From assembly GCF_026151205.1 (NCBI RefSeq), contig NC_087082.1, positions 11,727,997-11,791,996 on the forward strand: a DNA stretch of 64,000 bases, in the 5' to 3' direction. How positions within the stretch are numbered: position 1 is the stretch's first letter; each line of letters begins with the position of its first letter. A program made the translations under genes and the position numbers. Source of the stretch: Bolinopsis microptera. Lineage: Eukaryota; Ctenophora; Tentaculata; Lobata; Bolinopsidae. Below are positions 32,701-43,042 of the stretch, in pieces. The notes under the pieces were generated by a model. It was not told where the DNA came from. It saw only the letters and a list, made by a program, of their open reading frames with translations, and did not search any database.

Positions 32701-33101
32701 ACTATTTATAGTGATAATAGTATATAGTACCAACAGTACTACTAAATATATTCACAACTAATATAATTCTTATAATAATAAGTTAATGAATTAGGCAATT
32801 CTTTAAGATTTTTATTAAACAGATTAAATGAAAAAAGTTCTATTAAAAATATTCGCCCAAGATTTACTGTAGACATTCTCAGATCGATTATCAAGGTGTT
32901 CGTGAGTTAGATACGGAGCCTTATCTGCGTGCCACAAGGAGATACCTTCGACCCCTTGCGGAGCGGATATCGGATACTCAATCGTTTGGGATTTTTTCTG
33001 TCAATATTGGGGAGGCTGGAGACTACGATCAGTTTAAAAACTTCGCAGAAGAGAAAATTGCGAGTAGACATCAATCTGTTTTCAAAAGGACATTTTCTTG
33101 A
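23714..33101 (+). CDS. DENND2: DENND2-like DENN-domain Rab guanine-nucleotide exchange factor, twelve exons
   Basis: DENN proteins activate Rab GTPases in membrane traffic. Exons: 23714-23728, 24031-24132, 24363-24465, 24685-24809, 25059-25176, 25332-25447, 26985-27101, 27266-27329, 27453-27718, 28020-28147, 32477-32657, 32883-33101. Phases match at every junction and give 517 residues, close to DENND2D. uDENN: FFDRIVIVSLKRQ, PYVSYSFPKL, FCFPDSQ, YGYCRR. Core DENN: VYCVISKL, LDGARLEHVELNKLF, LHERRILISC, LIYPLKWECIYIPILP, APTPYLIGAM. dDENN: GDESTLLPPK and SHVFLTFMYKLLGHF. Splicing 28147 to 32477 joins FVR to CYGDESTLLPPK exactly where the family is continuous, across a 4.3-kb intron holding another gene. 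The first two exons are less certain than the rest. Confidence 0.92.
24490..24538. repeat. GA/G low-complexity tract
   Basis: GGGGGAGAGAGAGAGAGAG followed by a run of about 19 G in a DENND2 intron. The run length may be inexact in the assembly. Confidence 0.9.
24889..25024. repeat. 12-bp minisatellite TGTTAGTAACAC
   Basis: About 11 copies of TGTTAGTAACAC (one shortened, some TGTTAGTAAGAC) fill the intron just before the DENND2 exon at 25059. The unit is nearly self-complementary, so peptides on both strands are artefacts. Confidence 0.9.
26385..26580. mobile_element. Diverged relative of the foldback-element arm
   Basis: Matches the arm sequence at about 21190-21350 at reduced identity, including TCATGGGGGTGATTCAGAATC and AGCGTC.AAAATACAT. 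It lies in a DENND2 intron with no matching opposite arm next to it. Confidence 0.6.
28229..28310. repeat. Tandem ~20-bp TAGACAACAAGCTTATTG repeat
   Basis: Four imperfect copies lie between the DENND2 exon ending 28147 and the stop codon of the opposite-strand receptor gene (28301), so they form that gene's immediate 3' flank. Confidence 0.7.
28301..30610 (-). CDS. Intronless LDLa-containing 7TM receptor, nested in the DENND2 intron
   Basis: 769 residues from a true ATG with an N-terminal hydrophobic stretch (MLRQLIALLVSLKLY), a likely signal peptide. LDL-receptor class A modules: about 140-193 (CDGTSDCLTDECHC; LCDGVTDCDNGDDECLC) and about 330-385 (CDETVDCTNGADEIGC; CDNVNDCSNGRDEC). Seven hydrophobic segments at about 399-423, 438-462, 482-508, 523-546, 637-662, 690-714 and 721-743. 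TM7 ends NPIFY, the NPxxY motif of rhodopsin-like receptors. The DRY position reads VRC. Loop 2 between TM4 and TM5 is very long (about 90 residues) with several N-glycosylation sites. No leucine-rich repeats are seen, unlike relaxin/LGR receptors; GRL101-type receptors are the nearest thought. Ligand unknown. Confidence 0.9.
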   Translation of the reverse strand: MLRQLIALLVSLKLYTSDPPPPLLTLSLPTYHSDPKLNPSTPASTTMEQTMSYLVDPLLIEDRSQLQFVELPRITCKKAAEHFIKNNWLTHYTPQNNSTMDVCKMVIDEHLLRESLSLVNNEFSEQLFEAAWFCQVEPAWFCDGTSDCLTDECHCTDRTTDLFFCPNSGGCITFPQLCDGVTDCDNGDDECLCEGSVKATCTGLKSPNVCLLTKHYCRLESLYGSEYFLSLNCTIEDVENLNCTRTLESKVQLETPLYKCLGEAYTVLFSSASSSATSEYCENNCTHVPGFLQDGWATFCEHVFLGNVIDFVFECQPNYTSQDQFHISVLCDETVDCTNGADEIGCAGRFYCFLNSSQSLEWVSASKTCDNVNDCSNGRDECDSCERGRSANIFINSDILLYLTGVMGLFMLVANVILIVSINCYKGSPSSKAGKVDRLLCLQIFAFDGIMGFYHCGIVAAALILNSKGDFCSLNEIWRSSIYCQLLGMLFSIASHGSLNAIALMSVVRCLNCLWMEYESELSAIYAISALLITVNVVNALIPILPFDIIQNIFRTEIFFHNFKDNPFITSSRVNLTWLDLVHERYYSNTTDLRTTIRNLNNITSNRNVFNVTDIGYYGNTPLCVHNVFKEQESYLIYKISYLVVLSVLLTIITLTYLAIIRKHVISRREVENLGGGGNRQNAEAPSLAVKVLLMIGTQLASWLSFIGVAVYFHIVSDRPPFLLFEILVLIVLPINSALNPIFYSGLYKKIISFVWVNWRWFVTKVYLH
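31025..31108 (+). mobile_element. Short MITE-like element, 84 bp
   Basis: TTACTGGGCGGCGCTCAGCC ... CTGGGTCCCCAGGTAA, flanked by GCTCCATT direct repeats (31017-31024, 31109-31116). It lies in the 4.3-kb DENND2 intron, upstream of the nested receptor gene. Confidence 0.88.
31446..32310 (-). pseudogene. Fragment of a non-LTR retrotransposon reverse transcriptase
   Basis: An open frame with reverse-transcriptase landmarks in order: NQHGFRSGRSC, YLDFAKAFDKVDH, GVPQGTVLGPLLF and FADDT (a variant of YADD). This is the pattern of LINE-type elements such as CR1/L2/jockey. The first ~60 codons are in a shifted frame, so at least one frameshift lies near 32120-32160. Endonuclease, C-terminal and 3' parts are missing. 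It lies in the DENND2 intron, opposite in sense to DENND2. A dead, truncated copy. Confidence 0.9.
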
Positions 33102-33348
33102 CGATTATTTAGTAATACTAATAGTTACTACTAGTAATGATAATTTTAGTTTATTTTGATTCTTGATCGTTGTTTATTAAATTCATTTTATGTGCCTGGT
33201 GAACTCATTGCCGCTGGTTAATAATTATTAAATCTATATATTGCCCTTTTAAAAACTATTAATACCATTCATGTATCATGCAACTAAAGATTTTATAATA
33301 TTAATAGCAAAAGATAGTATGACGACACTAAAATTACGTTTAAAAATA
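33102..33348. other. DENND2 3' flank
   Basis: Short AT-rich 3' UTR or flank between the DENND2 stop and repeat copy B. No other feature seen. Confidence 0.5.
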
Positions 33349-35127
33349 AAATCACAATGCTGGCAAGCATTACCGTCGCCCTTATATTCACAACACTATT
33401 TACCCCCTATACGATTATATCCCCTTTATTGTTTTCCAGGCATTAAGACTCATCGAAAGTAGTTCAGCAGGTACATTTAAGTTCAAAACATTCTAATTCA
33501 ATGTTGAAGATGACAGGAATAAGAAATAGTTGTATGGAGGTTTTTAAGAAATTTGCGCAAAATACGCGCCAGCATGTTATACGAAATTAGGTAAAAAACC
33601 CAAAATCGCCATATTCAGGTGCCTTAAAAACCATGTTAAAATTGAGTTAGAGATCTGAAACTTTGCAGGGCGTCTAGACCTTGTCCAAATCGACTGTAAA
33701 AAAAATGTCATGTTTCAGGAGTATCGGGAAGTGGGTTTTCTGGAACCCCTGTTTTACAACAGATTGTCGTGAAGATATATATGTATGTATAGACGCTTTT
33801 TGCAGTCAATTGTAGCCTACATTTAAGTGTCCGTAGATTCAAAAGTATAAACGATACAGTCATTTCGAACCACAGGTTTTAAAGATAATTGTTTAAGCTT
33901 TAGTTTACATTGTATTGAAAAATAATTTAACGTCATCATCATCACTTGATGACGTCATCAAGTTAAGTGTTTTTAAAACTTGACTTTTGACAAAGTAACA
34001 ACTTTTTAAATCGATTTTACACTATTAAGGAGTAATTTTATTCAAAATCTGAGGACATTTTTATCTTAAATAATTGTTCAAGCATTCCGAAAATCTACCG
34101 GAATAGTTTCCTACCTTGCTCCTTCATAAAGATATTTGCTATTGAAGTTAGTGCTTTTTTGAAGAATAATTTTATAAAAACACAAAAGTTGTGAATTAGT
34201 ATTCTCTGGTGTTGGGCCATCCCTTGGGTTGTGGAGCTCAATTTTGCTTCTTAAAGGTGTAAATTGTGTTATAGGCTAGTTTTAAAGTTAAAAATCGAAA
34301 AGTTGCACACGTGGGGACACGCCCAAATTCATTTAAAATCGCTAAAATCGCTAAAAATTTTGATTTTCACGATTTTTATCAACTTTGGAGTCCCGCTGTG
34401 ATCCAAGTTCTTTTTGAAATCTTCTGAAACTTTGCATGCTTATCAAACTATATATTAAATACCACTATGCAAAAATTTACGGTGATGCAATATTGTATGC
34501 GCACGCGACGTCCGCTCAAAGTTTGCACGTGCGAAAGGTGAGAAATTTGCTCATTCGTGATTTCGAATATATTCTGCTTTCCACGATATTTAAATGGCAT
34601 TATATATGAATTTAATGCCAACTTGAATGAGTAAAAAGTGCCATATTCAGTCGGTTATCGACAGAAATACCTAACTAAACACAAGGAAACGTTTTCAAAG
34701 GCAGAATTTCGAAATCGTCGAAATTACCTCCTTGTTAATGAAGTTTCGACTAGCTGTGTAAATTATCCTGACATTATAATCAAAAAGAGATGATATTTGA
34801 CCAAAACCCATAATCATGGGTAGAGTGTACCGCTGCCAGTGTCTCTCTTTTCCAAACAAAAGGAAATGATATTAATTTGAGGAACAGTCCGCTAATGCAA
34901 ATTGATACCGAGAATGAAATCGGTCGCTCGCTTTTTCCATTCGATCACGGCTTACGAATTGTAATAAAGCTTATTGATTTGAAAAAGCGAGCGACCGATT
35001 TCATTCTCGGTATCAATTTGCATTAGCGGACTGTTCCTCAAATTAATATCATTTCCTTTTGTTTGGAAAAGAGAGACACTGGCAGCGGTACACTCTACCC
35101 ATGATTATGGGTTTTGGTCAAATACAA
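33349..35127. mobile_element. Dispersed repeat family, copy B
   Basis: Second copy of the repeat at 15119-17206, in the same orientation, with all the same landmarks. It also ends in an inverted repeat (about 34797-34950 against 34980-35127) with CCAAAACCCATAATCATGGG. The hairpin loop is shorter than in copy A. Start and end were set by loss of similarity between the two copies; no target duplication was identified. Confidence 0.8.
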
Positions 35128-36169
35128 AATACAAAATATAACAATTTTAGTTAGCTGTTAATTATATTACTTGGCCGGGGACCTCAGGCTTAGTTGTTTT
35201 ACAAACAGCTATTGCAAAGATAATACGAAAATAGGTTTAGGTTTATAACCTACCAAGACGCGCGCCGAGTGGGACTCGTCGACGTACGGTCTTGAAACAA
35301 ATATTTTACGAGTATCACCCGTTAAGAAAATAGCGGCTGATAAACATAAAAAGTCATGTAAACTACCTAGTATATACAGTATAGGCTACTCGGCCGATAG
35401 AAATACAAAATAAAATATAAAGGGCCATCTACTAAGGACGTCCGTCAAAATCGCAGATTTTCAGATCACCCCCCTCCCCATGTCCGGGTGTGTCCGAATT
35501 TTCGAAACCACCCGGCCCCCTCCCTATTTCATATTTGCCGGACGTCCTAAGTAAATGCATGGTTGACGGATGTTACTTGTCTAAATTTCTTCGAAGTAGT
35601 GCGCGCCGCTTTCTTCTCGAAATATTATGGCCCGATGGCAAGTGCTACCAGCTACGAAGTAGCGCGCGCCGGGCCAGATTATTAACAATGGTCAAAATGT
35701 TGCTCTAACCAGAGCCCTCTCGCTTGCAGTGAAACAAGCGCGTCATGCACGCAGTAGTACGCGTATACAATTACACATGGCTATGTGTAGTCAAAATGCA
35801 TGGCCCCTAATAGTAAAGTAATACTTCGGTTAAATCGGTTTTTGACGCACTTGATACCGTGGTGTCTGCTGCTGCTGGCTACACAGTTACTTATAGTTAT
35901 ATGTTATATATCAAGATGTTTTTTATTGAAAATAAATCGGAGGGTCACGATTTAACTTTTTCAGATATGGTAGGAATATAATACAAAAAAGGACATAAGC
36001 CCCGGCTATATCATAATAAATGTGTGATACATGAAGCTGCACTGGATACTGGATAGCATGATTCAGTATTGAGTATATTAGTGCATCGCGCTACAACCTT
36101 TTTGCTGATAACTTGTTAGTCATTGTGAAGTGTATTTAACAATTAACCCTATTCACTATTTCATTTTCA

Positions 36170-36430
36170 TGCATGTGGGGTGACTCGGAATCTGCCAAGC
36201 GTGCTAAATCGCTTTACACTTTCTAAAAGGGCCCCCGGCCGGCCGACAGTTGAAACCAACTTGAGCTTGTTATATCGATGCATTTTCGAACGCTGATCCC
36301 GAATCAACCCAATGACATTGACACATGGTTAAAATGCTCCCCTGGCGAGATATCGGCGAAACACTGTCTCGATCGCATGATATGATTGTATAAGGAAGTT
36401 GGTCTAAATTTCTAGTTAGGGTTAGGGTTG
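36170..36430 (-). mobile_element. Diverged foldback-arm relative
   Basis: Aligns in order with 22105-22360: GCGTGCTAAATC, CTAAAAGGG.CCC, CGCTGAT.CCGAATCA, AATGCTCCCCTG.CGAGATAT, GTATAAGGAAGTT. Identity is clearly lower than between the two foldback arms, so it is an older copy. Confidence 0.75.
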
Positions 36431-36570
36431 TATAATTGTAGTTCATAGTTGTCATACGTTGTATGACCCGCCACGCACGAGTGCGCGGCTCCCCCTGTAT
36501 CATAGAAACTCTAATATAGTGAAACGACAAAGGGTGTCACGACGTGATACAAATGAGCCTGCCCACTTCT

Positions 36571-36640
36571 TACTGGGCGGCGCTCAGCCTGTCATTCCGC
36601 CGAATCTTTATGAACATAATAGCCTGGGGTCCCCAGGTAA
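36571..36640 (+). mobile_element. Short MITE-like element, 70 bp, 10-bp target duplication
   Basis: TACTGGGCGGCGCTCAGCCT ... CCTGGGGTCCCCAGGTAA, flanked by perfect GCCCACTTCT repeats (36561-36570 and 36641-36650). The cleanest full-size copy in the window. Confidence 0.92.
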
Positions 36641-37294
36641 GCCCACTTCTTGTCAAATTAGATTTTGAATTACGACCCAATCATGAAGTAAAAAGTATGA
36701 GCTGTATTTTAACGGCGAAATACAGCTAATTTTAGTTCATTAAAGTCGTAGGTTTGGAGGATCAATTCGGCTACTTTTGATTCTTTAAAGTCTTAAGTTT
36801 GAACCAAAATACCATACCCTAGTATAGGGTTAAGCTAGGTAGTGCGCCATCGACAGTGAGCCGCGCGTGCCGACTGTAGGATGGTTTTTCTAGCGCTAAT
36901 TTCGGCCAGCACAAAATTCTTGAAACAAATGCGTATTGAGTAACCTTGATCCCTTGATCCAATTTTAACAAAAATTGGTTAGCTTACTTTTACTTATAGA
37001 CTTACAAGGATCAAACTGTCCGAAAAATTTAGAGCATGATATCCAACTATCAAACATTATGTTATTGTTACACTTACAGCTGAAATTAAAGAACCGTATT
37101 TTGCCCCATGGCCCATTTTCATCACTAAAGCTATATTAAATTGATCATTGATCAACTCCGATATCCACCTAATTTTTCGGACAGTTGTGAAAGCCCTATT
37201 GGAAGGTCGTCACAAATTTTCAAAATGATCTCATTCAAGGAACCGAAAATATGACAGAATAATACGACCAAAATCAACGAATTTCGTCAAATTA

Positions 37295-37590
37295 TCGGAT
37301 GATGATTAATCACTCTACACTCGACTGTCACGTGACTTTTTAAACACGTTCTCTTGGTGGCCCTGAATGACTATTCGAAATCATAGCCATCTAATCTGAT
37401 CCCAACCCTCACTGGAACCCTGCCTAACCCAATCTCTAATATGTAATAAGCATTTTAACCCTATGTCATGGGGGTGATTCGGAATCAGCGTCCGAAAATA
37501 CATCGATTGAAGTTGTTCTCAACTGTCGGCGACAGTTAGAAAAATTTCGAAGATCGACTGTAGAGCACGCTCGCAAATTATCAGCGTTAG
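37295..37590 (+). mobile_element. Diverged foldback-arm relative
   Basis: Aligns with 20999-21370: GGATGATGATTAATCACTCT, ACTCGACTGTCACGTGACTT, TAATCTGATCCCAACCCT, ATGTCATGGGGGTGATTCGG and GAAGATCGACTGTAGAG. Together with 36170-36430 it forms an inverted pair about 0.9 kb apart, possibly the remains of one old foldback copy. Confidence 0.75.
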
Positions 37591-37752
37591 CTGATATCAT
37601 TCATATAATGAACAAATATAATGAGTCATGACAACACACAAATTAGTATGATGAGGTTCAAAGCAAAAAATAGTTATAATAGGAACCATGATGAGACTGG
37701 TTTGAAATGCATTGCATGATGATTGAACTGATTGCAGGTTGATCTTGCCTGC

Positions 37753-37849
37753 TTACCTGGAGACCCCAGGCTATCAGTAACATGTTCATAAACATATACA
37801 ATATAGAGATTCGGCGCGGCGGAATGAAAGGCTGAGCGCCGCCTAGTAA
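37753..37849 (-). mobile_element. Short MITE-like element, 97 bp, inverted copy
   Basis: Reads TTACCTGGAGACCCCAGGCT ... GGCTGAGCGCCGCCTAGTAA. Slightly longer and more diverged than its relatives; no clean target duplication remains. Confidence 0.75.
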
Positions 37850-39299
37850 GGTTGAGCGGTGTGTTGTTTGGATATTTCACGTGACTGGTAATATAACTAA
37901 ACATTACCATTCAACACGTGGCCAAGTCACGACCTATTGTAAAATAATGACACCTAATATCCAACCAATGAGAAAGTTGGAACTGCCTAGCTGAGCTGAC
38001 ATGACGATAAAGAATACTATTGTTTTTGTGAATATTTGCATTTCAAAGAGTTTGGGAATGATTGTATAATATTAATGTCTTGATATGCAGTATTATTATT
38101 AAAGATCCTGATTTTACCAATCATAAGGCTTAATACCACCTCGTGTTCCTGCTCTGACCAATCACAAAACAGCACTCGAGTCTGGGTGCGAGAAAAGCTT
38201 GAGCTCAGCGCCTTGATCGTGACTCGGCTGTTTGTATTAAGTACTGGTAACATCAAAAAACAATAATTTGTCAAGGGGTTTACAACTCGTTTTATTATCT
38301 CCTTAACACTAACATTTAACAGTAACTGTTGATCATTTATCATTCATACAGCATTAAGATGCTTGTCTCTGTATGTAGATCCTGTTGCAGGGAGTTTTCA
38401 GTTCTAAATTTGTAGCTAGAAACTAAACAAATGTTTAGTTTAACTGCGGTGCGATAAAAGAAAATCACAGTTAAATATTATTAAAATTTCGATAAAAACG
38501 TTTTAAAACCTGTTACTTGCTTTTAAAATTTAGCCGTTATCAATCGTGAATGTTTACAAATTTTGTGACTGAAACATTTCAAGATATTTGTAGATATCGC
38601 TTTGATCTCATTATTCTCAAAATATAACTAGTACAAATAAAAAAAAGGTAATGATAAATTCAAATAATGTAACTTAACGTAAAAACTAAAAACAGTAATG
38701 TGATCAAAGGTGAGTGGTTCATATGCGAGTAAATTATCACGCAGTTGCAAAAATATATTTATCCTTAAGTGGAATGATTGAATTTGACCCAAGCATATGT
38801 AGTCACTTTGATTTGGCTCGTAGATCTGCAGATATGCGCAAGTAACTACATTCCCTTATGTCACAAAGCTGAACTTTATTCTGCATTGCTTCAAGGTACC
38901 TGATGTAGGAAGGTAGGTTAATGAGGTTATAATGAGGTTATAATGAGGTTACTGGGAGGTTCTCCTCTTGGAGCTGGGATCACTTACAACAGAGATATTT
39001 TGAGTATACTTGTGCAATATCGGCGCGAAGTTTGATGAACTGGTGTGATCACTGATCAGTACCTACCGGACCGGTCCATGATGTGATTTCATGGAAAAAT
39101 CGGTCAATTCGATAAATGTTGATGAGGGCAGAGCCAGAAGAAAAGAAATATGGTGAAATTGTTCAACAATCGATTAAATGATGAGGTGTTTATTATTTTT
39201 CGTCTTCTCAATCAATCTCCTTTTTCAGAATGAACGTAATCGGTCGACTATCAACCGAAATAATATCCCTAGTAGTGGAATGAAAACATCAAATCCTAG

Positions 39300-42200
39300 T
39301 TAGTGAAACCTGTCTTTAGCTCGGGGCATGGGTTTGGTCGCAAGACACGCGGGTAGCATGAACCGGCTGATGTGATCCTGGGACTGAGTCGTCCTTCTCC
39401 CTGATCTTCTAGCTAGTCCAAGCAAGGAGGTGGTAGAAGCCTGAAGAGGGGGTCTTTTAGATATGTTATTACAATGGTCCAAGTGTGCATGACTCTAAAG
39501 TCTTGCCCTTATCTGAGACTGAACTAGAGCTTAGAGTTGGATGAAAAGTTTCTGAACGTTTCTGAACTTCTTAAAACCACTGATAAGATTGACTGATTGA
39601 GATAATCGAAATTAAAAACTATTCATATTGCTTCCTTTATTCATTATTGCTATCACATTTACGACTTATCTGCAATAAACAATTTTTAATTTAATAAAAT
39701 CTCAGCATTGAATTAATGAATGTGTCAGTGTGTCCATGTTGAGACTGTAAATCAGGGGGAAAACTAACAATACCTCATTTGAGAGAAGACCAAATGGGTT
39801 TCTTCTTTCGTTTGACGGGGCTGGTTCCATTTCATTTTCACATCTAGGTAGTGTGATCTTTATCTTCTTCCAGGAATTCGTAATTTTAGAACTATAATAG
39901 AGAACGAGAATTAGAATTGTGGTTTTTACTGCTTTATTCATTATTTATACTTATAGGCATATAGCTGTACTGCTCAAAATGCGACTATTTTTGATATTGA
40001 TTGTAGCTTAGTTACTTCAGGCCATTTAAACGTTTCAGTCGAAATTTAGACAATTTAAAACTATCTGTTGCCATGAACGCCCGACTGCTAGAATAAATTT
40101 TAACTTTTCATTAAAATATGTAAAATTCCCATGTATTCAATAGCACATTGTCCATTTCTTACGTACTAATGAACATGAACAAGTATAAAAGACCATTCAT
40201 ACCACAAAAAGTCTCGAACATGCTGAAGTTCAAACACAACTTCATGACACATTAACCAAGTTCTCTAAGTTAACCACTCGAAACTATAACAAAAACTACA
40301 AAGAAATATACATTGACAAGTACTCAATCCTAGATGATAGGATATTCGCATAAATTAAATAATTCTAACGAATTATCACGTACTTCATCCGGAGTGGGTT
40401 TGATTTAGCACCGGCTGAGTGAATCTGGTGTTTTGGTTGAGAAGAAGATGAAGGCTTTGATTTAGGATTGAGTTTTGCGGGGGCAGTTCTTGGCGGGAGT
40501 TTGTGTCTTGGTATGCCTTGTACCGGTGGTAGCGTCATTTCACTGTCGTACACTGAGCTAAAAGAGGGGAGGTACTGGTGGTACCGCGACAATTGACCCC
40601 CCGACAATTGACCTCTATGTAATTACACTTGGGTCGATTGTCGCGAAATTTACGGCTGAGTACGACAATTGACCCCCCGACAATTGACCCCCCATGTAAT
40701 TACACTAGGGTCAATTGATCGGGTTAGGGTCATGAGGGTCCTGGATCAGGATCCTGGGTCAGGGTCTTGGGTCAGGGTTAGGGTTAGGGTTAAGGTTAAG
40801 GTCCTGGATCAGGGTTAGAGTTAGGGTTAGGGTTAGGGTTAGGGTTAGGGTTAGGGTTAGGGTTAGGGTTAGGGTTAGGGTTAGGGTTAGGGTTAGGGTT
40901 AGGGTTAGGGTTAGGGTTAGGGTTAGGGTTAGGGTTAGGGTTAGGGTTAGGGTTAGGGTTAGGGTTAGGGGTAGGGTTAGGGTTCGTTAGGGTTAGGGTT
41001 AATGTCCTGGGTCAGGGTCAGGGTCAGGGTCAGGGTCAGGGTCAGGGTCAGGGTCAGGGTCAGGGTCAGTTTCAGGGTCAGGGTCAGGGTCAGGGTCAGG
41101 GTCAGGGTCAGGGTCAGGGTCAGGGTCAGGGTCAGGGTCAGGGTCAGGGTCAGGGTCAGGGTCAGGGTCAGGGTCAGGGTCAGGGTCAGGGTCAGGGTCA
41201 GGGTCAGGGTCAGGGTCAGGGTCAGGGTCAGGGTCAGGGTCAGGGTCAGGGTCAGGGTCAGGGTCAGGGTCAGGGTCAGGGTCAGGGTCAGGGTCAGGGT
41301 CAGGGTCAGGGTCAGGGTCAGGGTCAGGGTCAGGGTCAGGGTCAAGGTCAGGGTCAGGGTCCTGGGTCTTGACTCCTGTCGGGGGTCAATTGTCGGGGGG
41401 TTAATTGTCGGGGGGTCAATTGTCGGGGGGTCAATTGTCGGGGGGTCAATTGTCGGGGGGTCAATTGTCGGGGGGTCAATTGTCGCCCACCCGGTACTGG
41501 TAGAGATACTTTATAATCAGGAATACAATTATATTGTCAGCTAAAGCTACAATTTTTGTTGAAGAAAATAGGCGAATTCTTAAGACGGTACATGTCACTG
41601 CAGAAGTCTGAAAAACTCAGTTTAGGTCTAGCCAGTAGCCAAGTATGATCAAAGTTGCTAAAACTACTGAATTGTTTCCAATCTTTCCATGCAAGATAGC
41701 ATATTCATTAGAATACGGTGTCATTCCCTCGGGTAAATATGTGAAACAGGGGACGTGTCCCGGCCTGCCTTAAACCGCATATTGCCAGTCCGGTATTGAC
41801 GTTATTAGCCATATATGTAAACTGTCTCGTTACTTCTTCCAGTCTCGGCACTCATTTTGGTGGTGCCATTGCGGTGACTATGGCAGCTGCTCAAAATGTG
41901 TTGAGGTAGCAGCAGAGCTTATAGTAAAGATCGTGGTTGAGATCGTGGTTGAGATCGTGGTTGAGATCGTGGTTGAGGTAGTGGTTGAGGTTTCAGCTGA
42001 ACTTATGGTTGAGGTAGACGATGTGGTAGTGGATGAACTCGGGGAGGGTCACACACAATAAATAAGTATTTCTTGTAATTGCTTTATATCTGTTTATACC
42101 TTGGGGATCTCTTTGAAGATGTAACTAACATCCAGGTGCGAGTAATCTTACTATATATAAAGCGAGACGATATATATATATGGATCCGTACCATTTTACT

Positions 42201-43042
42201 GACACCACGGCATCAACTTTAACGCGAATTTCCGCAAAAACCGTAAAAGATATACAACTGAAATTTTTTTCACTGGGCCAAATGCTTTAATGGCCTCCAA
42301 ATCAGCATGAAAAAAAATTGGCCAAGAAATAGGAGTTTTAGAGCCCAAAATTTTGACCCCCAAGTGGTGTCAAAAACGCGAATTAAATAGGTGATAATTA
42401 TTTTAGTCTCTTGAGTCTTGACACCATTTTAGGGTAATACGGGTTCCTGCTAGTAGGTTTAAAGAATGAAGACGATTGAGTCATCTAGTACTAGTAGGTC
42501 GGATGACGGATATAGGTTAGTCAAATTGGGTAGGTCTCGTGTTTTATAAATTCATGATATAACAATGTGGAATGAAAAGAATTTATGAGTTTTATTAATT
42601 CATTATCAGAAATCAGCGTTTTGTATGAAAAGTGATTCAAACCCACCTGAAACTGAATCGCTCCAGGATCCTCTCAAAGCTCCGCTTCAGTACAGCATCT
42701 CGTCTGTGTGACACGTGTTGTATCCTTCTTAGCAGAGTTAGAGACTCCTGGAACTCAAACTCATGTTGCAGCTGGAGGAGTTGTCAGTGTAATGAATAGA
42801 AGTTTCACTTACATACCGAACTTTATTTGAACGCTGGATGCCAATTCCAGGATATGACTACTTAAACTTTAAAGAAAATTATATTTGTGGTATAAAGTAC
42901 AAACCATTTCAAGTTTGAACACCTCCTCGATACACTTAGTTTCCCTGCTTAGCTCGTTCTCACATATTTTCTTTATTTGGTTCAGATGCTTCCCAAACTG
43001 CCGGTCTGCTTGCTGGATTCTGGCAGTTTTTCCAAAAGGCAT
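39300..43042 (-). CDS. Coiled-coil protein of unknown function, with transposon-disrupted acceptor
   Basis: Not recognised. Exons 1-2: 43042-42905 (ATG, MPFGKTARIQQADRQFG..., 46 codons) and 42771-42647 (LQHEFEFQESLTLLRRIQ..., charged heptad-like helices), joined in phase 0. Last three exons: 40574-40384 (FSSVYDSEMTLPPVQG..., Pro/Ser/Lys-rich), 39891-39774 (WKKIKITLPRCENEMEP...) and 39440-39300 (basic tail, ...KPMPRAKDRFH), with phases 2 and 0 matching exactly. The middle is not solved. A Ser/Thr-rich stretch at about 42034-41870 could be an exon in phase with exon 2, but its junction with 40574 is unclear. The two halves could also be separate genes. Predicted to be intracellular, with helical N-terminal and disordered basic C-terminal parts. 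Confidence 0.55.
40760..40998 (+). repeat. Interstitial telomere-type (TTAGGG)n array
   Basis: A long, nearly perfect run of TTAGGG with a few variants at the edges. It lies inside the transposon-like element 40580-41492, not at a chromosome end. Confidence 0.95.
41010..41361 (+). repeat. (TCAGGG)n array
   Basis: About 58 copies of TCAGGG, one base different from the telomere hexamer, adjacent to the TTAGGG array. The long Arg-Val and Leu-Thr open frames here are artefacts of a 6-bp period. Confidence 0.95.
41929..41985. repeat. 12-bp tandem GATCGTGGTTGA
   Basis: Four to five copies. Read on the minus strand they give Ser-Thr-Thr-Ile repeats inside a Ser/Thr-rich open stretch that may belong to the coiled-coil gene. 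Confidence 0.7.

Larger units (their letters stand above)
35128..39299. other. Repeat-rich region without convincing gene
   Basis: Contains GC-rich pieces at 35560-35770 with GTAGTGCGCGCC and GTAGCGCGCGCC, diverged foldback-arm relatives at 36170-36430 (reverse) and 37295-37590 (forward), and two short MITEs (36571, 37753). The rest is AT-rich. I found no exon chain with matching splice sites. Confidence 0.5.
40580..41492. mobile_element. 913-bp non-autonomous element carrying TTAGGG and TCAGGG arrays
   Basis: Flanked by 9-bp direct repeats GGTACTGGT (40571-40579, 41493-41501), as left by MULE-type elements. Terminal inverted repeats include GCGACAATTGACCCCCCGAC. The right end has about seven copies of GGGGGGTCAATTGTC, the left end four or five inverted copies. 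The inside holds about 30 TTAGGG units (about 40760-40998) and then about 58 TCAGGG units (about 41010-41360). No transposase. Confidence 0.85.

Noticed and set aside
40977-41544. Long open frames of alternating Arg-Val (+) and Leu-Thr (-)
   Set aside because: They are produced by the 6-bp TCAGGG repeat, which keeps every frame free of stops; no gene structure.
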